From: Eopsaltria australis
Lineage: Eukaryota > Chordata > Aves > Passeriformes > Petroicidae
DNA: 64,000 bases
NCBI GenBank assembly: GCA_034509425.1
Contig: JAVTVJ010000076.1
Location: 1,736,001-1,800,000, forward strand
Direction of reading: 5' to 3'
The translations under genes were made by a program, and so were the position numbers. The notes beneath the pieces are model-generated. The model was not told the DNA's origin. It saw nothing but the letters and a program-made list of their open reading frames with translations, and searched no databases. Positions 50,316 to 64,000 of the stretch are shown piece after piece. Position 1 is the first letter of the stretch. The number at the start of each line of letters is the position of its first letter.

Positions 50316-53300
50316 GTGGGAGAAAGACCCCATATTTGGGAATACGGGTTTGTAAAGTACAAAAGTACATTCTTGTCCTTTGCCAGGGGAGAAGAAACCA
50401 TCAGATGGGAACTCAGATCCTAGAATTCAGAGCTCTTTTTTGACTTCAGTCAACACGTGACCACCTTGAGTGCACAAATGAAACTGTACTGCTAAATCAT
50501 TCACCTGATACTAATTCATCTTCACACTGCTTGGATTTGGCTTTCTCTGTTGCAGGTATTTCATGGGGACATCCAGTTGGAATGATCCCAAAGAAACCCA
50601 GGAGGACAGTTAACCAGCAGTGCAAAGTGTGTAGGTCCAGTGCTTCAGCTTGCTTTTTTACAGTCCTTGTTAACCTTCACAGATCCACTCGTAAGAGTTT
50701 AAAGATAGGTGTGATGAATGCAGGGTTTATTACCCTGTGAGGCTTTGTCTTTCTTTTCTAGGGTGTTTTCAAATTGTTCCATCAAGGAGTTTTTGCTTAT
50801 CACTGAACTCTACAAATGGTGCTAATAAATACAGGATTCCCCCTCCCCCAATCAGAGCTATTTCAAGAGCTATTCCAGGGGAATTTCTAGGGCACATCTT
50901 TTGAATGTCCTAGTACAGTACTAGTTATTTAAGATAAGGAAGTAGGAGGCCGAAGGCTCTTTAGCAGCCCTTGTGGCTGATGCAGAGCTGTTACAGCAAT
51001 TGTGTTACCAAACCATGAACAGCATAGGTCACCCCAGAAGGTCTGATTTCTTGATTATTGAACCTACTACCACTGGATGAGGCAGAGAAACATTTCACTC
51101 GATCATACTTCTGCCAAATCAAAATGAAAGCTCATTTGGAGGATTTTAAATTTTTTAAAAAATAATTTAGTCTGGGAAAGACATGCAGTTCATGATATTA
51201 GTGATGCAGTGGAAAGAAACAGAACATACTGATACAGAATTTCTCTACCAATACTTTAGGACAAAATAAAGTTGATAGAGTTTTCTTACTTTGAAGCCTG
51301 GGGCTGTGCTGGTTATCTGATAATTGGAGTCTCAGAGATGTCTTCACATGACCTACAACCGCAATTCAAAGGGGGGAGGAACAGAGATGTGACACACAGT
51401 GAAAAAACAAGAGAAGTCCTAATCAGTGGTTTTAAGGTCAAATTTTAAGTGATCTTATTGTTCACTCATTTTTCCTTTTTTACCAGTTTCCATCATGTGT
51501 TTTTGGCAGTTCTAAATCTTGCTCCTAAAAAGGACAAAGTGCAGATAAAATCTAATCTTCTGATGTCAGACAGCTTCATGACTTTGCATCAGACTCTGTC
51601 TCATTTCTAAAGATTAATGTAGCTTTGACTCTCCCTAGAGGCCCAGTCAGCCCCCTTCTTGTTGTTTTAAAATAGTTTTTAAAAATAGTTCTCCCTACTT
51701 GCTTCATTTATCTTAAGTCCAGTGCCTAGAATTTGGTAATATTAAATAGGTACATTTCAAGCCTTGCACACTCAGGACTAAAAAATCCCAACCAATCCAA
51801 ACTGAAGAAAGTCACCAAACACTAAATCCCATCAATCTCAAGAAAGTGCCAACAAAAAAATTATTTAAAAAGTAAGCATATTTGTTCTGTGTTAACAGTG
51901 TAAAACATATCAATAAACAACAGCTGCAAAGTGTATTGACCTGTTTTCCTCAGCACTACAGGTACAGATGATTCAGAGTTCAATTTAGCATGAAAAGACT
52001 TAGCAGTTCTTGCTGGATTTCTAGCTTACTCAGACAGAATATTATCAATCGTATTGATGAAGTTGTCTCACCTAGTATTTGTAACAGAGGATACCAGATG
52101 AGAGATCTGCACAAACTGTGTCTTCCTGTTCATTTTAGGGCCGTGAAATGGACAGCTCAAGGAAACAACACAGTGATTGTGATCCACAGGATCTTGTGAA
52201 TCTACTCCTGTTTTGCCTCCAAATCTTACCTGCCATTGCTTCACGTTCCCAGTAGTGAGAGAAGGGAATAATCACTGCTTGTGACGCTCTGAAGCTGTGG
52301 CTCACAAATTAATTAATTAACAAGTAATATGCTTAGATCCAAAAAGTATGAAATGTTTGTCTTTTCAAATAAAAAACTTTAAAGAGAGCTGGAAAGGGAC
52401 CAGTATATGGGCACATATGGCTATAGGAAATACTCATCCACAAATCTTGAGTAGTTATTTTTATGTCAGGTTTTGCAAGAAGTACAGATTTACCTTTTGA
52501 CTCTTATATTTTGTATTCGTATGTTGTGGCCTAGAGATAAGTGTTGTTCACATTTGCATAGTTGTCCTAAATATAGATGCACAGACACTACCATAAAGAA
52601 AACATCTTCCCCCAAAACCTTTGCATTTATCTGTGCATGAGAGTTCCTGTTGCAGGTTCTTTCTCACACAGGTTTGAGCTGGAATTATTTTGCTTTTAGC
52701 CATGCATCTCACCTCTAGTGTTGTGCAGTTTACAGGTTGAATATGTTGGTTCATTGTCTGAGAGATCTTGCAGTGCCTAAGAAAAGAGGCCCCCTTTCTA
52801 GAATGTGAAAACTGTGTCATAATAACCTTTGGGACATGAATTTTCAGCAGTTTGCAAATGCTTTACTGGGGAGACTGGCTGACTTGGGACTTCATTTGGA
52901 AGCTCTTCCAAATTGCTGGACTAGAAAAGGGAGAAAATTCTGTGACTCTTGGTGTAAGAAACTTTACTGAATGTACTTTTAGGCTTTATAAGTTTTTCCT
53001 TCCTCTGGCCTTTTATGAGTTTCTTTTGTCACTCAGAATTGCAACTGGATAGAGTTTATCATAGCAATGGAGGAGCAAACTCTGCATTAAGCATTTTGAA
53101 GCATTATGGTTAGTGTATTGTTATTGTAACTGATAAATTCGTTTCAGTGGAGTAATTTTATTTTTGAACTGCAATTCCTCTCTCTAAATTAAATGTTTTG
53201 AGGGTTCCACTATGGAAGCAGTGTGAGTGCTCAAGATTTAGACCTGTTATTCCTGCAAAGCAATGAATTTGAGAGAGATTTTGGAAAGATCTTTCAAACC

Positions 53301-56300
53301 TGAAACAGTAATCAAATAGAGATCATAGAATCATTTTACTTGAAAAACTGGTTAAAAAATGAACTGTATTTAATATTTTTAATGATTAAGATGACTGATC
53401 AGTCCTGAATGCACTTAGGATTGAATTCATTGCACGTGAGACCACCTGTAGAGATGATATGTCAATGTAAGCTCCTTTCAGAGGACTAGTCAATGCCTCT
53501 TAAGGCACTGGTGATAGGATGGGATCAAATGAGAGCTGTCCATTTGTCTTTAACACCTGTGAAGAATTTTCAATAGTCACCTGGATTTAGCACACTTAGA
53601 TGACTTATGTACAACTATTTAAATTTAAGTGTAATGAATATTACCCTTACTGTAGTCATTTAACCTGTATGTGTCAAGGATATTCAGCAGCACAGTATGC
53701 AGAAATCTGTCTCCAGAATATATTGTTTGCAAAAAAAAAAAAAAAAAAGTGGGAAAATTTATCCTCAATGCTAACATTTTTTCAATAAAAATATTCCTGG
53801 CAAGGTGGGCAGGCTAAGTCTCAGCCTGAGGCTTAACTGAACAGACTACGAGAAACTGTGGGGTCTAACAACTAGAAGTGAGAGGAGACGGCAAAAAGCT
53901 TGGGAAAATGGGAAGGAAAATAAAAGGAGTTTGTTATGTATAAGCAAGTGGCTGGTTAACACCTCGCGCCAAACCCTTTGCCCCATCTTGCAGGCTACCC
54001 CATCTTCTTGTTAAAATGTGTTTCAATTTTTTGTGTAAGCTCACTTTCAGTTCTGTATGTGAGATGTTGGAACCCACAAAGGGGCTTGTCCAATTCTAAA
54101 GGAAGTGAAGATGTAAGCCTAAATAAAAGGAGGAGGTGAGACAGCTAAGTTAAGACCTATAAACTGCTGTCAGAAGGCAGCTTCTGGTGCTCATGGACTT
54201 TATATTGCAATGGGGCAGAGAGAGCTAGGGAGCATGGATCATTCACCTTGTTTTCTGGAACTGAGTAGGCACTGACTCCGTTTTGAGTCCCTAAGAAATA
54301 GTTCACTACACTCTTAGTCAACTAGAGATCCAATTTTTTATTCTACCTATTCTTCAAGGTCTGTTTTGTCAGGAAGGTCAGCAGTTTCTCATGCTTTATC
54401 CAATTCTGATACAACAAATAACTTTTGTAAGTCACTGGGATCTAGGAAGTTGACTGTTCTACAAAGTAGATGAGCTTTCAGGATAATAAGAGAACCACTG
54501 GATGCACAACAATGTATTTTAAAGAAGAAAGTATCTCAATCTGAGATGAAATGCTTTTTTTAGAAAAGCTCAATAATCTGTCTCTTTACACAGTGTTCAT
54601 TTAATTTATTTTCTTTTTTTTTTCTCTGAAATATTCAGTTTTAAGTCTGGCCTTGAGAGAGCTAAAGAAAAGCACAGAGGAAAACATGAAAGACCACAGA
54701 TAAACCCTACAAGGACACAATGCTTCTATCCTAAGTCAGTTTTTTTCCAGGACAGTATCTTACTCTTTCTTAAAGAAAAGAAGCCTATTGCTAAAGCAAA
54801 TGACATCAATAGGTTTACATATTAACTATTTTTTCCTCCACAATTTAATGCCCTCAAAGGTCTTAAATATGCCTGTTTCAAATGTGCAGAAACAAGCTAT
54901 CAGTTGAAGAGACTAATGCATACAGAAGTGCTTGTTTATCACCACTGTTTCCTGAAAGTTGATACCTTACTAACTTCTCTTTTAGGACTTTTAGGGTTAT
55001 TCCAGCCTCACCTTCACCATGAGAGGTGGAACTAATTTTGCACTACACTGTGCATGCAGTGGGGTTGAACCTTTCACAGGCTCCCTGTGCCCTTGCACTC
55101 TTTGGAGAAAGATCAGGACCTGTGGGTGGTTACTGGCTTGGGAAGTTTATTTCTCAGTCTTGAGGAGGTGATCCACTATGACTGAACTCTAAACATTGAC
55201 TCTAACTCATTGTTGGGTCCAACTTTTGACATAAAATACATTCAGTTGCAGCATAGTTTGTTACCAGAACACAGGCCAGATTTATTTCCCTGTAATATTG
55301 GTTTCAGAGGCTTGATGTAAAGCCTTATGAAGATGCTCCTAATTCACATCAATGATTACAGCACCAGTCTGGGACACAGGTGTTCAGAATGTTCCAGTTA
55401 CCATTGGCAGATATTTTTGTGGAAGCTAACAGCTATTATGCCTTTCAGCAAAACAAACATCAACAGCAAACTCTTCAATTCAAAAGAATTTATAAAAGCC
55501 AAGTAATCTCACATGTGTCAAGTCCATAGACCATGTGGATACTGACATGTTCCAGTGGGAGGAAGGAATACAAAGCACTTGCTTTTCTATGCTTCATGTT
55601 TCAGCTGCAGACAAATATTTTTAAATTTTCCTTTCAGATCATGCTTCTATATACACTAAATTTAAAAGGAAAGCACAGAATTAGAATAAAGTGAATCTAG
55701 GTCATCTTGATGGGTAGGTATCTTGTCAAGAGATCAGGAAATGTGCATAAATATGAAAACCAATGACAATTTGTCACAATTTTTTGGAGTCTATGACAGC
55801 TCAAGGAAATAAATCTCACTCTTTTGCATGTATTCTTAAATTGCTTGATGACCTATGCAGTTTTGAAGAGTCATGGCACACAACAAGAAGACATGAGAAG
55901 CTGTAAACCACAAAGACATATTTGATGAATGTGGATAGGATTTTAGCTTTGGAGCAGAGTTTTCTCTCATCTCTTTTACACACTGCAGACCTGATACTCA
56001 ATGCTTACTTAGAGTTCTCAGCAACCTCAATGTGAGAACAGAAAGATCACTTGCATATTAGTGACAAGTTCATGCTTATTATGAGCTTTAATTTTGATGT
56101 GTCTCAGTTACCAGTTTTCTGGGAGGGCTAACCCAGTTCTATTTAATGTGTTGGAGTGACTGCCTTATACCACAGATATCTAAAATTAGTGAATCTAATG
56201 TATGGTGTGCAGGTCTGCTGGAATTACAGCCATTTCAATTACATCCTGAAAAATTTACAATACACTGTGTAAAATATGTGGACAAGACAGATGGGGAGAA

Positions 56301-57937
56301 TGCAATGTGCCAATGAGATCAATGTTTTACCTGTATTTCACCTAAGTCAGACACAAAATGTTTCATATGTAGAGGTGACCTTTGGCAAAATGCTCGGCAC
56401 ACTTGTGGTGATTTACATAGAATTGATAGTAACACTTCATTAGACTTCTACTGTTCATGGCAAAATATTGAGTGCTCTGCTGTATTTTTTAGCTTTAGTA
56501 ACCAGACTTGCAATAATCACTCAGCAAATGCATCTGCTCACTATCAACATTTTTCTATCACATTCTGATTTCCTAATTAGTGGATTCAAGCAGTAGAAGA
56601 AGCAATATGTTTAGATTGTTTTCCCTGAGGGCTATTTATAATCCCTTGATAGCCATGTCAAACTCCCATTGTTTTATGACAGACATTTCCTGTCCAAGGG
56701 TCTAATTTAACCCAGGGTATTTATCAGCTACAAAATAGACATAAGCATCTCAGAAGATGCATTAAAACTATATTTTAACTTATCCCATCGTCATTCTGCT
56801 TTGATGAGCTATTTTCAGGTCCCTCACTAAAGGAAATACCATAAAAACAAAAGGCTCCAGATGTTTGGAGCTCCTCTGTAAAATGACTTCAAAGAACCAA
56901 AAGAGTCTAGGCATTATGGGACAAAATTCTGTGGTACCTAATTCAACAAAATTATTAGTGAACCCAAAATCTTTTGGTGGTTTTTTTCCCCCACATAATT
57001 TATCTGTGAAGAAAACTGACTGTGTTTTCCTTTGTCCAAGAACCACCTATAGCTCAGACCCATGAGCAGGCAATGGCAAAACACAGATCTCCTCCACTGC
57101 ACCTGGCTGCAGTTGCTGAAAGCTCTGAGTAAAGACAGCAGGAAAAGCTAAAGCCAAAGCTCAGGTCTTTCAGGTAACAAAAAGCAGAGAGTGATTTAGA
57201 TATACTGCTGAGATCTAGTAAATAAAAAGAGAAATAGGCTTCTAAGCAAGCTGCTTAGAGAGTAGACATTTATAGAAAATAAAATGTTTTCTCTATCAAA
57301 TCAAACTGAGAGTGAGGATAATTGGTGTTAAAAAATTGGTTTCTGTAAGAGATCCAGTCCTGTTGGCTTCCTGGAGGCGTGAGGTCCAACGTGCACCAGA
57401 GCCAGAACAGATCAAAACAAAATGTCGTTAAAAGACAAGTGAGAACAATTGTGTTAGTGCCACAGACATCTGTGATAGACAGAGAACAAAGATAGGTAGG
57501 AAAGTAGAGATAGTTCATAACCAAGAATCCCAAAAGAACTTTATTTCCATCTGACTTTTTATGACCAAGAGCAAGATGATATAGAAAAGATTTTAAGAAA
57601 ACTTTTTAAGGAAAAAGGAAACTGGATTAAATAATTCAGTTTAAAGAACATTTTACTGTATCTAAGACTTTAGAATAAACTAAGGTAATAGGGAATACAA
57701 ATTATGCAGTCATTAGTGAATAGTTAAATAGTGTTGAAGAACTACACAAGCCAAATTATTCTCGCTGGGTTGATCAGTGTCTGCAACAGCATTTAGAAGT
57801 GTGGTTAAAAACAGTCAAACTACGTCCTCTTAGAAATTCTGAGCTGTATTTTTCAAGGATTTTTTACCTCAAAGTCTATATGGTTTAAATGAGGACAAAA
57901 GAGGTCTTTATGTCTTTTCTACTCTACAGGCTTAAAA
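50316..57937. other. Intergenic, no gene recognised
   Basis: AT-rich. It contains an 18-base A run near 53731-53748 and otherwise nothing I can name. The ORFs are short and featureless. Confidence 0.55.
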
Positions 57938-59100
57938 TTGTAGAACAGTTGAGATGGAAAGGCATGTCTGGAAAGCTGATTCCAGGCCCCTGCTCAAAGT
58001 AGGGTCAGCTAAAGCTGGTTTCCCAATGTCTTGCCTAAATGGGTTTTGAAAATTTTCAAGAATGGGCACACTACAACCTCTGTGTGCAACCTGTGTCAGT
58101 GTTTGACACACTCACTGTGAGACAGTTTTTGTCTTCCATTTAAGTGATATTTCCTTTCTGATATCTGCATTTTGTGCCATCAAAACTCAGTGTTATTGGG
58201 AAGGATTTTTCTCTTTCTTTTTCCTCCACCCCTGGTTCTTCTATACAATGTCAAGATTCCCCACGAGCTTTCTCTTTTTCGGGCTGATTAGTCACAGCTC
58301 TCATAGCCTCTCCTATGTCAGATTCCCCAGGGCCTCAGACATCTTCATAGCTCTTTCCTGAACTCACTCCAGTTTTTCCATATATGTTGTAGTGGGAAGC
58401 CCAGAAATGAACACAGAACTGCAGATATATCTTACCAGTGCTAAGCAGAGGGATCACCTCCCTCAACCTGCTGGCATCATTCTGTGTCATTCAGCCCTCC
58501 TTTGCTGTGAGGGTTGGTTGCTGGCTTATATTCAGTTTGGTGTTCATGAGGACTCCCTGGTCCTTCTCTGCACAGCTGCTGTCCAGCTGTCAGCCACACC
58601 TTGCCATGGTGCTTGGGGTTATTTCTCACCAGAAGCAGAACTTGATATTTCCCTTTCTTGAGCTTCATGTGGTTCTTCCTGGCCCAACCCTCCAGCCTAC
58701 AAAGTCTCTTTGAATGTTGGCACAATCTTCAGGTGCATCAAACCCTATTCCCACATTATATTGCCTATAAATTTACTGAGGGTGCATCCTGTCCCATCAC
58801 CCAATCCTAAATAAAGATGTTAGTCAGTGCTGACCTGAGTACAGACCACTGGGGAACACCACTGATGACTGTTCTTCAGTTGGACTTTGTACTGCAGATC
58901 CCAACCTTTTGAGTCCAGCATTCAACTGATTTTCAAACCACCTCACTGTTTACTTATGCAGTCCTTACTTCATTAGTTTGTCTTTGAGGATATGATGTGA
59001 GACATGGTTGAGACACTTGCTGAATTCTAGGTAAAAAACATTTACTGCTCTCTCCTTTGAAAAGTCCTCTTCACCATTGAAGCAGTCAATTCAGTCACCT
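57938..59100 (-). mobile_element. CR1 LINE, longer diverged copy
   Basis: The plus strand begins with a degenerate inverted CR1 3' end (ttgtagaacagttgagatgg). It then passes through inverted ORF2 sequence further upstream than the other copies: gtgggaagcccagaaatgaa, gatcacctccctcaacctgc, tactgagggtgcatcctgtc, accactggggaacaccactg and gatatgatgtgagacatggt. About 1.1 kb is preserved, with many frameshifts. The antisense ORFs at 58392-58713 are not genes. Confidence 0.88.
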
Positions 59101-59927
59101 GAGTTATTTCTGTTCCCTCTGAAAAGTACTAAGACTTTCTCATTGACAATTAAATGGTTTGGGATTTGCAGTCAGATTTATATGTTATCAGTTCCATTCC
59201 CATTGATGCTACTATCAGATTTTGGGAAAGGCTGCATTTGCCTCCCAGTGAAAACTGACAGTAAAAATAATCCTCCTCACCTGATTTTAAATGTCTAAAG
59301 ACGAGCCTTTACTCTGTTCTAGTCATATATTTTACCTGTTATATGGAAAAATTGAGTGTGAGACATCTCTGGACAACAGCTTTTCCTGTCCTGATGTAAA
59401 TTCCTAAGGTGAGAGGATGAATTTCCTCTTGGAACTAGTTGTCTTACTATGTTACTGATCTATGGAGTCCAATAGTTTTTATAAAGATAAGTGAATTTCT
59501 CCTCTAGCTGAAAATGCTTTAATCATGCCTTTATCCTTAAAGTTCTACTGATGTAGCCACCATGCTGTACTTACAGCTAGGGCAAACAGGGAAAAAGGGA
59601 GAAAGTATCAGTCTTGGAGACTTGATCCCTGCCACTGGCATGGACTTCTAATTCTGTAGAAGAACAGTTTTCCTCTAGGACAGACAACATGGAGAATAAT
59701 CCCTCCACTTATATTTGTCCAACCCTATGCAGTGCATGGGAACAAAGGAACAGCAGCAAAATGTTTCCCTGCAGAGCTGACTATCAGAATCTGCAGCAGG
59801 GATGCTGCCAATAAAAGTGTAAGTGGCACCCTGGTGATGCTGCTTTGTTGACAGAGAGTCATCAGACTGCCTTCATCAACAGAGATGCTCTCTATACTTT
59901 TGGATTCTTACCTGCTTATTTTACTGC
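59101..59927. other. Intergenic, no gene recognised
   Basis: No feature identified. Confidence 0.55.
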
Positions 59928-60476
59928 TGTGCTGGGGTTAATTTTTTCCATAGTAGCTGGTATGGGGCTGTGTTTTGGATTTGTGCTGCAAACAGTGCTA
60001 ATAATACAGGGGTGTTTTAGTTACTGTTGATCAGTGCTCAAAGTCAGGGCCTTTTCTGCTCCTCACCCCACCCCACCAGGGAGGAGGCTGGGGGTGCACA
60101 AGGAGTTGGGAGGGGACACAGCCAAATTGACCCTAGGGATGTTCCATACTACATGGTGACATGCTCAGCAGATAAAACTGGGGGGAGAAGAAAAAGGGGG
60201 AGGTTCAGGATGATGTCATTTGTTTTCCCAAGTCACTGTTACGCTTGATGGGGCCCTGCTCTCCTGGGGATGAATGAACACACCTGCCTGCCCATGGAAA
60301 GAGATGAATGACTTCCTTGTTTTGCTTTGCTTACGTGTATGGCTTTTGCTTTCCCTGTAAAATTGTCTTTATCTCAGTCTGTGTTTTTGTTACTTTTATT
60401 CTTCCACCCTGATGTGGTGGAAGAATGAGCAAGAGGCCATATGGGGCTGAGTGCCAGCTGGGATTAAACCATGACA
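59928..60476 (+). mobile_element. Solo LTR (avian ERVL-like)
   Basis: It starts TGTGCTGGGGTTAATTTT and ends GGATTAAACCATGACA, with characteristic internal blocks: catagtagctggtatggggc, ggaggctgggggtgcacaag, tccttgttttgctttgctta and gtctttatctcagtctgtg. The terminal TG...CA fits retroviral LTRs. Flanking 5-mers (actgc and atggt) do not match as a target duplication. No gag, pol or env sequence is adjacent, so it is a solo LTR. The family name is from memory. Confidence 0.85.
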
Positions 60477-62510
60477 ATGGTTTATTGCTGCTCCTTCTCC
60501 CCTGTGTTTACAGTGGCCATACTAAATTCAGGGCCACCTCATCATAAACATGATTTCTCCTCTGCTATTCATAGCAAAGCACAATTGCACCAATTGCATC
60601 ATGATTAGCAGCAATATTCATCTCTGGCAGAGGAATTACAAGAACCCTCGTTGCAGTTAGATCAATTAATCTGCAAAGAAATGCTATGGAAATGTTCTCA
60701 CTCTGCAGACTGAGAATGGAATACATTAGCACAGAAGAGTCTATAAGTTTGTGTCAATATAACAGTTAATGGCTCTTTATTTGGAGGAACTAAAGAAAGG
60801 TTTTCACCAATTTGAATAAATCCATTTAAATGTTGCATAAATGCATGAGATTGCATCTAGTGTCTGTTATAATGTTATAATAGGTCAGCATTGTAGATAA
60901 TTTCTCCATTGCAATAAGGCTATGCCAGATCTGAAATATATTATTCTGGAATAGCCAAGACTGGAACACAATAATACATAAAGATGAAAGAAGCTATAAT
61001 ACCTAATGTATTTCTATATGCTGCAGAAATCTGTCTTGCATATAAAAATTAATGAAACCTGTTTCCCAAATATTGGACTTTACTGTCCTGCAGTAGATAC
61101 TTTCCATAAGTGTGTGGTTTGAATGGTAGAACACACAGCCACGCCCCCACCCCACTGCAGAAGTGATTTCTGTTTCTGATATTGCAATTACCAGCCGTAT
61201 TATCTTAATTTTAAGTAATTGTAGGATTTGTAGTTTCATAGCTATTTAAAAGTATTTTTTTGCAGTTTGAAAAGAACCATGGAGGACACTTGTTTCATAT
61301 TTATTTTTGAGAGCACATACTCACTAGGTTCCTCTTAACCATGGGCCAAACATCACATTGGCATTTTTTATATTTATCCTGAGACATTTCATACACATTC
61401 AGTTCTGTTTTTCTGTGGATTCTTGTAAATAATTAAGGTCATCTTCCAGGTTTTGACTGTCCGTTTTTGATATCAATCTCAAGACTCTGCTGGCACCACA
61501 GCACTTTTTTGTAGATCTTGATATTGATAAATATTGAATGCCTGATGATCTGAGTGTATGATACACTCTCTTAGTTACTGGTAACTATAATAGCATTACA
61601 TGGTCCAAAACAGTGAAGCAGTCATCCCTGGGAGATAAGAGTGCTTTGCTGTTATCTGCAACATTTATGTAAACTTAACTTTTCTTGCAGGGTTGTTAAC
61701 CTTGGAAAAAGTTGCTGCGAAGTCATTGCCATCAGTATTGACCATTATATTAACTTACATTCTTAAATAAAGCCAAGAAATACAGTATAATTGTATTTAT
61801 TTACAGCCAGACATTTAAACAATTTTTTTTCTGTACTTGACTTTACTAAGCTTTTAGCTGTCTTGTCCTTCAACTGGTCCTTAGGAAGGAGAACACTAAA
61901 TATAAAATAAATTAAAGAAATGATAAGTTTTTTGTTTCAATGGAGAAGAAAGGTGAGGAATGAATGAGACCCTTCTATCAGTAGTAATGCATAACATGCT
62001 GAAAGAACAAAAAATGTGACTTACAGGTGTTGCAATCCCTTGTACAATGAGGCTTTAGAAAGAAATTGTTCTAAAGCCAAAACCAAGCAACAGATGAGAG
62101 AATATATACCAAAGTGAAAATGTGGACCTTTGGAAGCATTGTAAATTAGGTTAATATGGCATTGCACACCCTTATTGAAGGCAGCATCATATGCAATGCA
62201 GCTGGTTCCAGATTTTGGGACACACCCTTGAGGGAAACAGAGCTTCAGAGAGACCTCTTTTACTATCAAGGACAGAAGAATTTGTCCACTGCTACTGTGA
62301 AGGCACTATGAATCACTAACTCAGAACAAGTTCATGAGACTAAGTAAAAGAACTTTTTTTGGACAAGGTCATGAGGACCAGGAAGAGACAGCAACACAAT
62401 CCAGTTTATATACCACAGAAATCAGAAGGAAAGTGGAAATACGCATAAAAATGCCTGAATTATGGGAAGCAAAGTAAGTCGGATTTGAAAAAATGAATTA
62501 ATTGTAAAGA
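60477..62510. other. Intergenic, no gene recognised
   Basis: AT-rich, no supported gene or repeat. Confidence 0.55.
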
Positions 62511-62836
62511 GAAGGAAGGAAGGAAGGAAGGAAGGAAAGAAAAGAAAAGAAAAGAAAAGAAAAGAAAAGAAAAGAAAAGAAAAGAAAAGAAAAGAAAAGA
62601 AAAGAAAAGAAAAGAAAAGAAAAGAGAAGAAAAGAAAAGAGAAAGGAAAAGAAAAGAAAAGAAAAGAAAAGAAAAGAAAAGAAAAGAAAAGAAAAGAAAA
62701 GAAAAGAAAAGAAAAGAAAAGAAAAGAAAAGAGAAGAAAAGAGAAGAAAAGAAAAGAAAAGAAAAGAAAAGAAAAGAAAAGAAAAGAAAAGAAAAGAAAA
62801 GAAAAGAAAAGAAAAGAAAAGAAAAGAAAAGAAAAA
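62511..62836. repeat. (AAAAG)n pentanucleotide array with (GGAA)n leader
   Basis: A short GGAA tetranucleotide run (about 62513-62536) passes into roughly 60 AAAAG units with a few G interruptions (near 62625, 62641 and 62732-62743). It is purine-only on the plus strand. Reading the minus strand gives spurious FLFFSF-repeat ORFs. Confidence 0.97.
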
Positions 62837-64000
62837 AGAATCTTGCTTTCTTCGCTAACTGGGATGAGGAAAGTATTTCTAACAAGCTTGCCAGATCCCA
62901 AGGTTCTCTTGGCACCCAAGAAGAAGGATGCTGCTTTTTATGATTTGTTTTTATATCAAAGAGCAATTTGTGTACTGATAGATGGTGCAGTTAGCCATAA
63001 TAATAACCCACAAAAATGATAAAAGGTGATTTTAGATTGGAGAAAATATAGCTGAGTAAAGGGCATACAAAATGCAAGCAGCCTGAAGCTGTCAGTAGAA
63101 GAAACAAAGGGGAAGAGCAATAAACATTGTGCCTTGAAGTTCATAAGGGATGAAATGGAGGAGTGCCATCAAGTGCAAAACACATCTTCTGCAAAGCTTC
63201 TTACTCAGTAACTTTCAGGTTAGTTAGCAGTTCAGTAGTTTAACTAAAATCTTGGTATGAGAGAAGAGGGGGAAAAGTCATGGTAAGCTTGGTCAAAATT
63301 TTAATAGAATATATGCTACAAGGAGGAAATTCAGAGACCTAGGCCACTCATGAGAACAATTCCTTCACGTTGGAGGGAAGCTTTAAAGTTTGCAAAGAGG
63401 TCACAATGCACCTGTAGAATTTAACACTGAGCATGATAGCAGTGTAACATTGGACAGGTGTGCCACACTGGTTGGAAGACAGTTAACATACAATATGAAA
63501 GAAAGCAAGACTTCTCATGAGTGACTAAAGAAGTTCCACTAAATTTACCCAGGAGCAAAGTCACACAGTATATTGAATGACAAACCTTCCTGTTCCTCTG
63601 GAAATCTTTGAAAGAGAACATCTGTATGAAAAAGTCTGTGATCTCAACTTGGTTGAAGAGGTGGTCAATGTAAATGGAGGAACACCCTCACCTAGAGAAA
63701 ATTCAGAGTTATGGGATTTTTACTGGTAGCGTTTTTACCACCAGAGAAGAAATATGTTGCTGTGGGTTGTAGCTGGCATCAGGAAGCTGAAGGCATGCAC
63801 AAGGACAGCATATCCCATCCATCCTAATGAAGCACTGACTCATAGAACCTGCCACTAAATTTAAACAGCTTAACACCACATGGGAACATGAGCACAAAAT
63901 GTCCTGTTTTGTGTACTCACAAAACAACATGAAAATGGCATACACAGATAGGAGTGAAGAGGCAGTGTTGACTCATCTGTTGGAACAGAAAGCGCAGAGA
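62837..64000. other. Intergenic to right edge
   Basis: No gene or repeat recognised. No GRM5-like exon is visible. Confidence 0.55.

Noticed and set aside
62422..62966. Two minus-strand ORFs of 165 and 168 residues with FLFFSF repeats
   Set aside because: They are translations of the AAAAG microsatellite, with no unique domain or gene context.
1..64000. CRISPR arrays, operons, toxin-antitoxin or other prokaryotic systems
   Set aside because: Split genes, CR1 and ERV LTRs show vertebrate DNA. The only tandem arrays are microsatellites and one short minisatellite-like repeat.
32300..64000. Possible GRM5 terminal exon or tRNA/miRNA genes
   Set aside because: No long minus-strand ORF with receptor C-terminal features was found, and I could not support any cloverleaf or precursor hairpin by eye.

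Overview
The window looks like a vertebrate, most likely avian, nuclear chromosome segment. The reasons are split genes with GT-AG introns, several CR1 LINE fragments in the usual bird or reptile form, LTRs resembling avian endogenous retrovirus families, and the gene order RAB38-CTSC, which is also found in mammals and other amniotes. No bacterial, phage or plasmid features are present.

Layout. At the left edge lies the first coding exon of RAB38 (minus strand, coding 720-924). It is a Rab32/38-family small GTPase, and its remaining exons lie off the left side. A gene-poor stretch of about 15 kb follows, carrying four CR1 blocks (about 4366-4862, 6412-7800, 9058-9695 and 14103-14752), one of which is interrupted by LTR-like sequence. 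The complete cathepsin C gene (CTSC, dipeptidyl peptidase I) then occupies 16107-31960 on the minus strand as seven coding exons. I joined them at GT-AG junctions, and the phases close exactly to 461 codons plus a stop (1386 nt). The gene starts in a GC-rich CpG island (about 31640-32240) that contains a degenerate ~19-bp tandem repeat and G-rich runs on the sense strand. Introns 2 and 4 contain LTR-like insertions.

From about 32.3 kb to the right edge (64 kb) I can support no gene. This half is AT-rich intergenic DNA with two CR1 fragments (about 43765-44110 and 47636-48122), a longer CR1 copy (about 57938-59100), a solo LTR at 59928-60476, an ERV-like LTR near 49.8-50.3 kb, a CA microsatellite, long A runs and a ~310-bp (AAAAG)n array. 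In other amniotes GRM5 lies beyond CTSC, but no GRM5 exon is visible here.

RAB38 acts in biogenesis of melanosomes and other lysosome-related organelles. CTSC is a lysosomal peptidase that activates granule serine proteases. They are neighbours by conserved synteny, and nothing in the sequence shows co-regulation. I found no previously undescribed biological system. The items worth checking are sequence-level oddities around splice sites, the CTSC promoter and the repeats.
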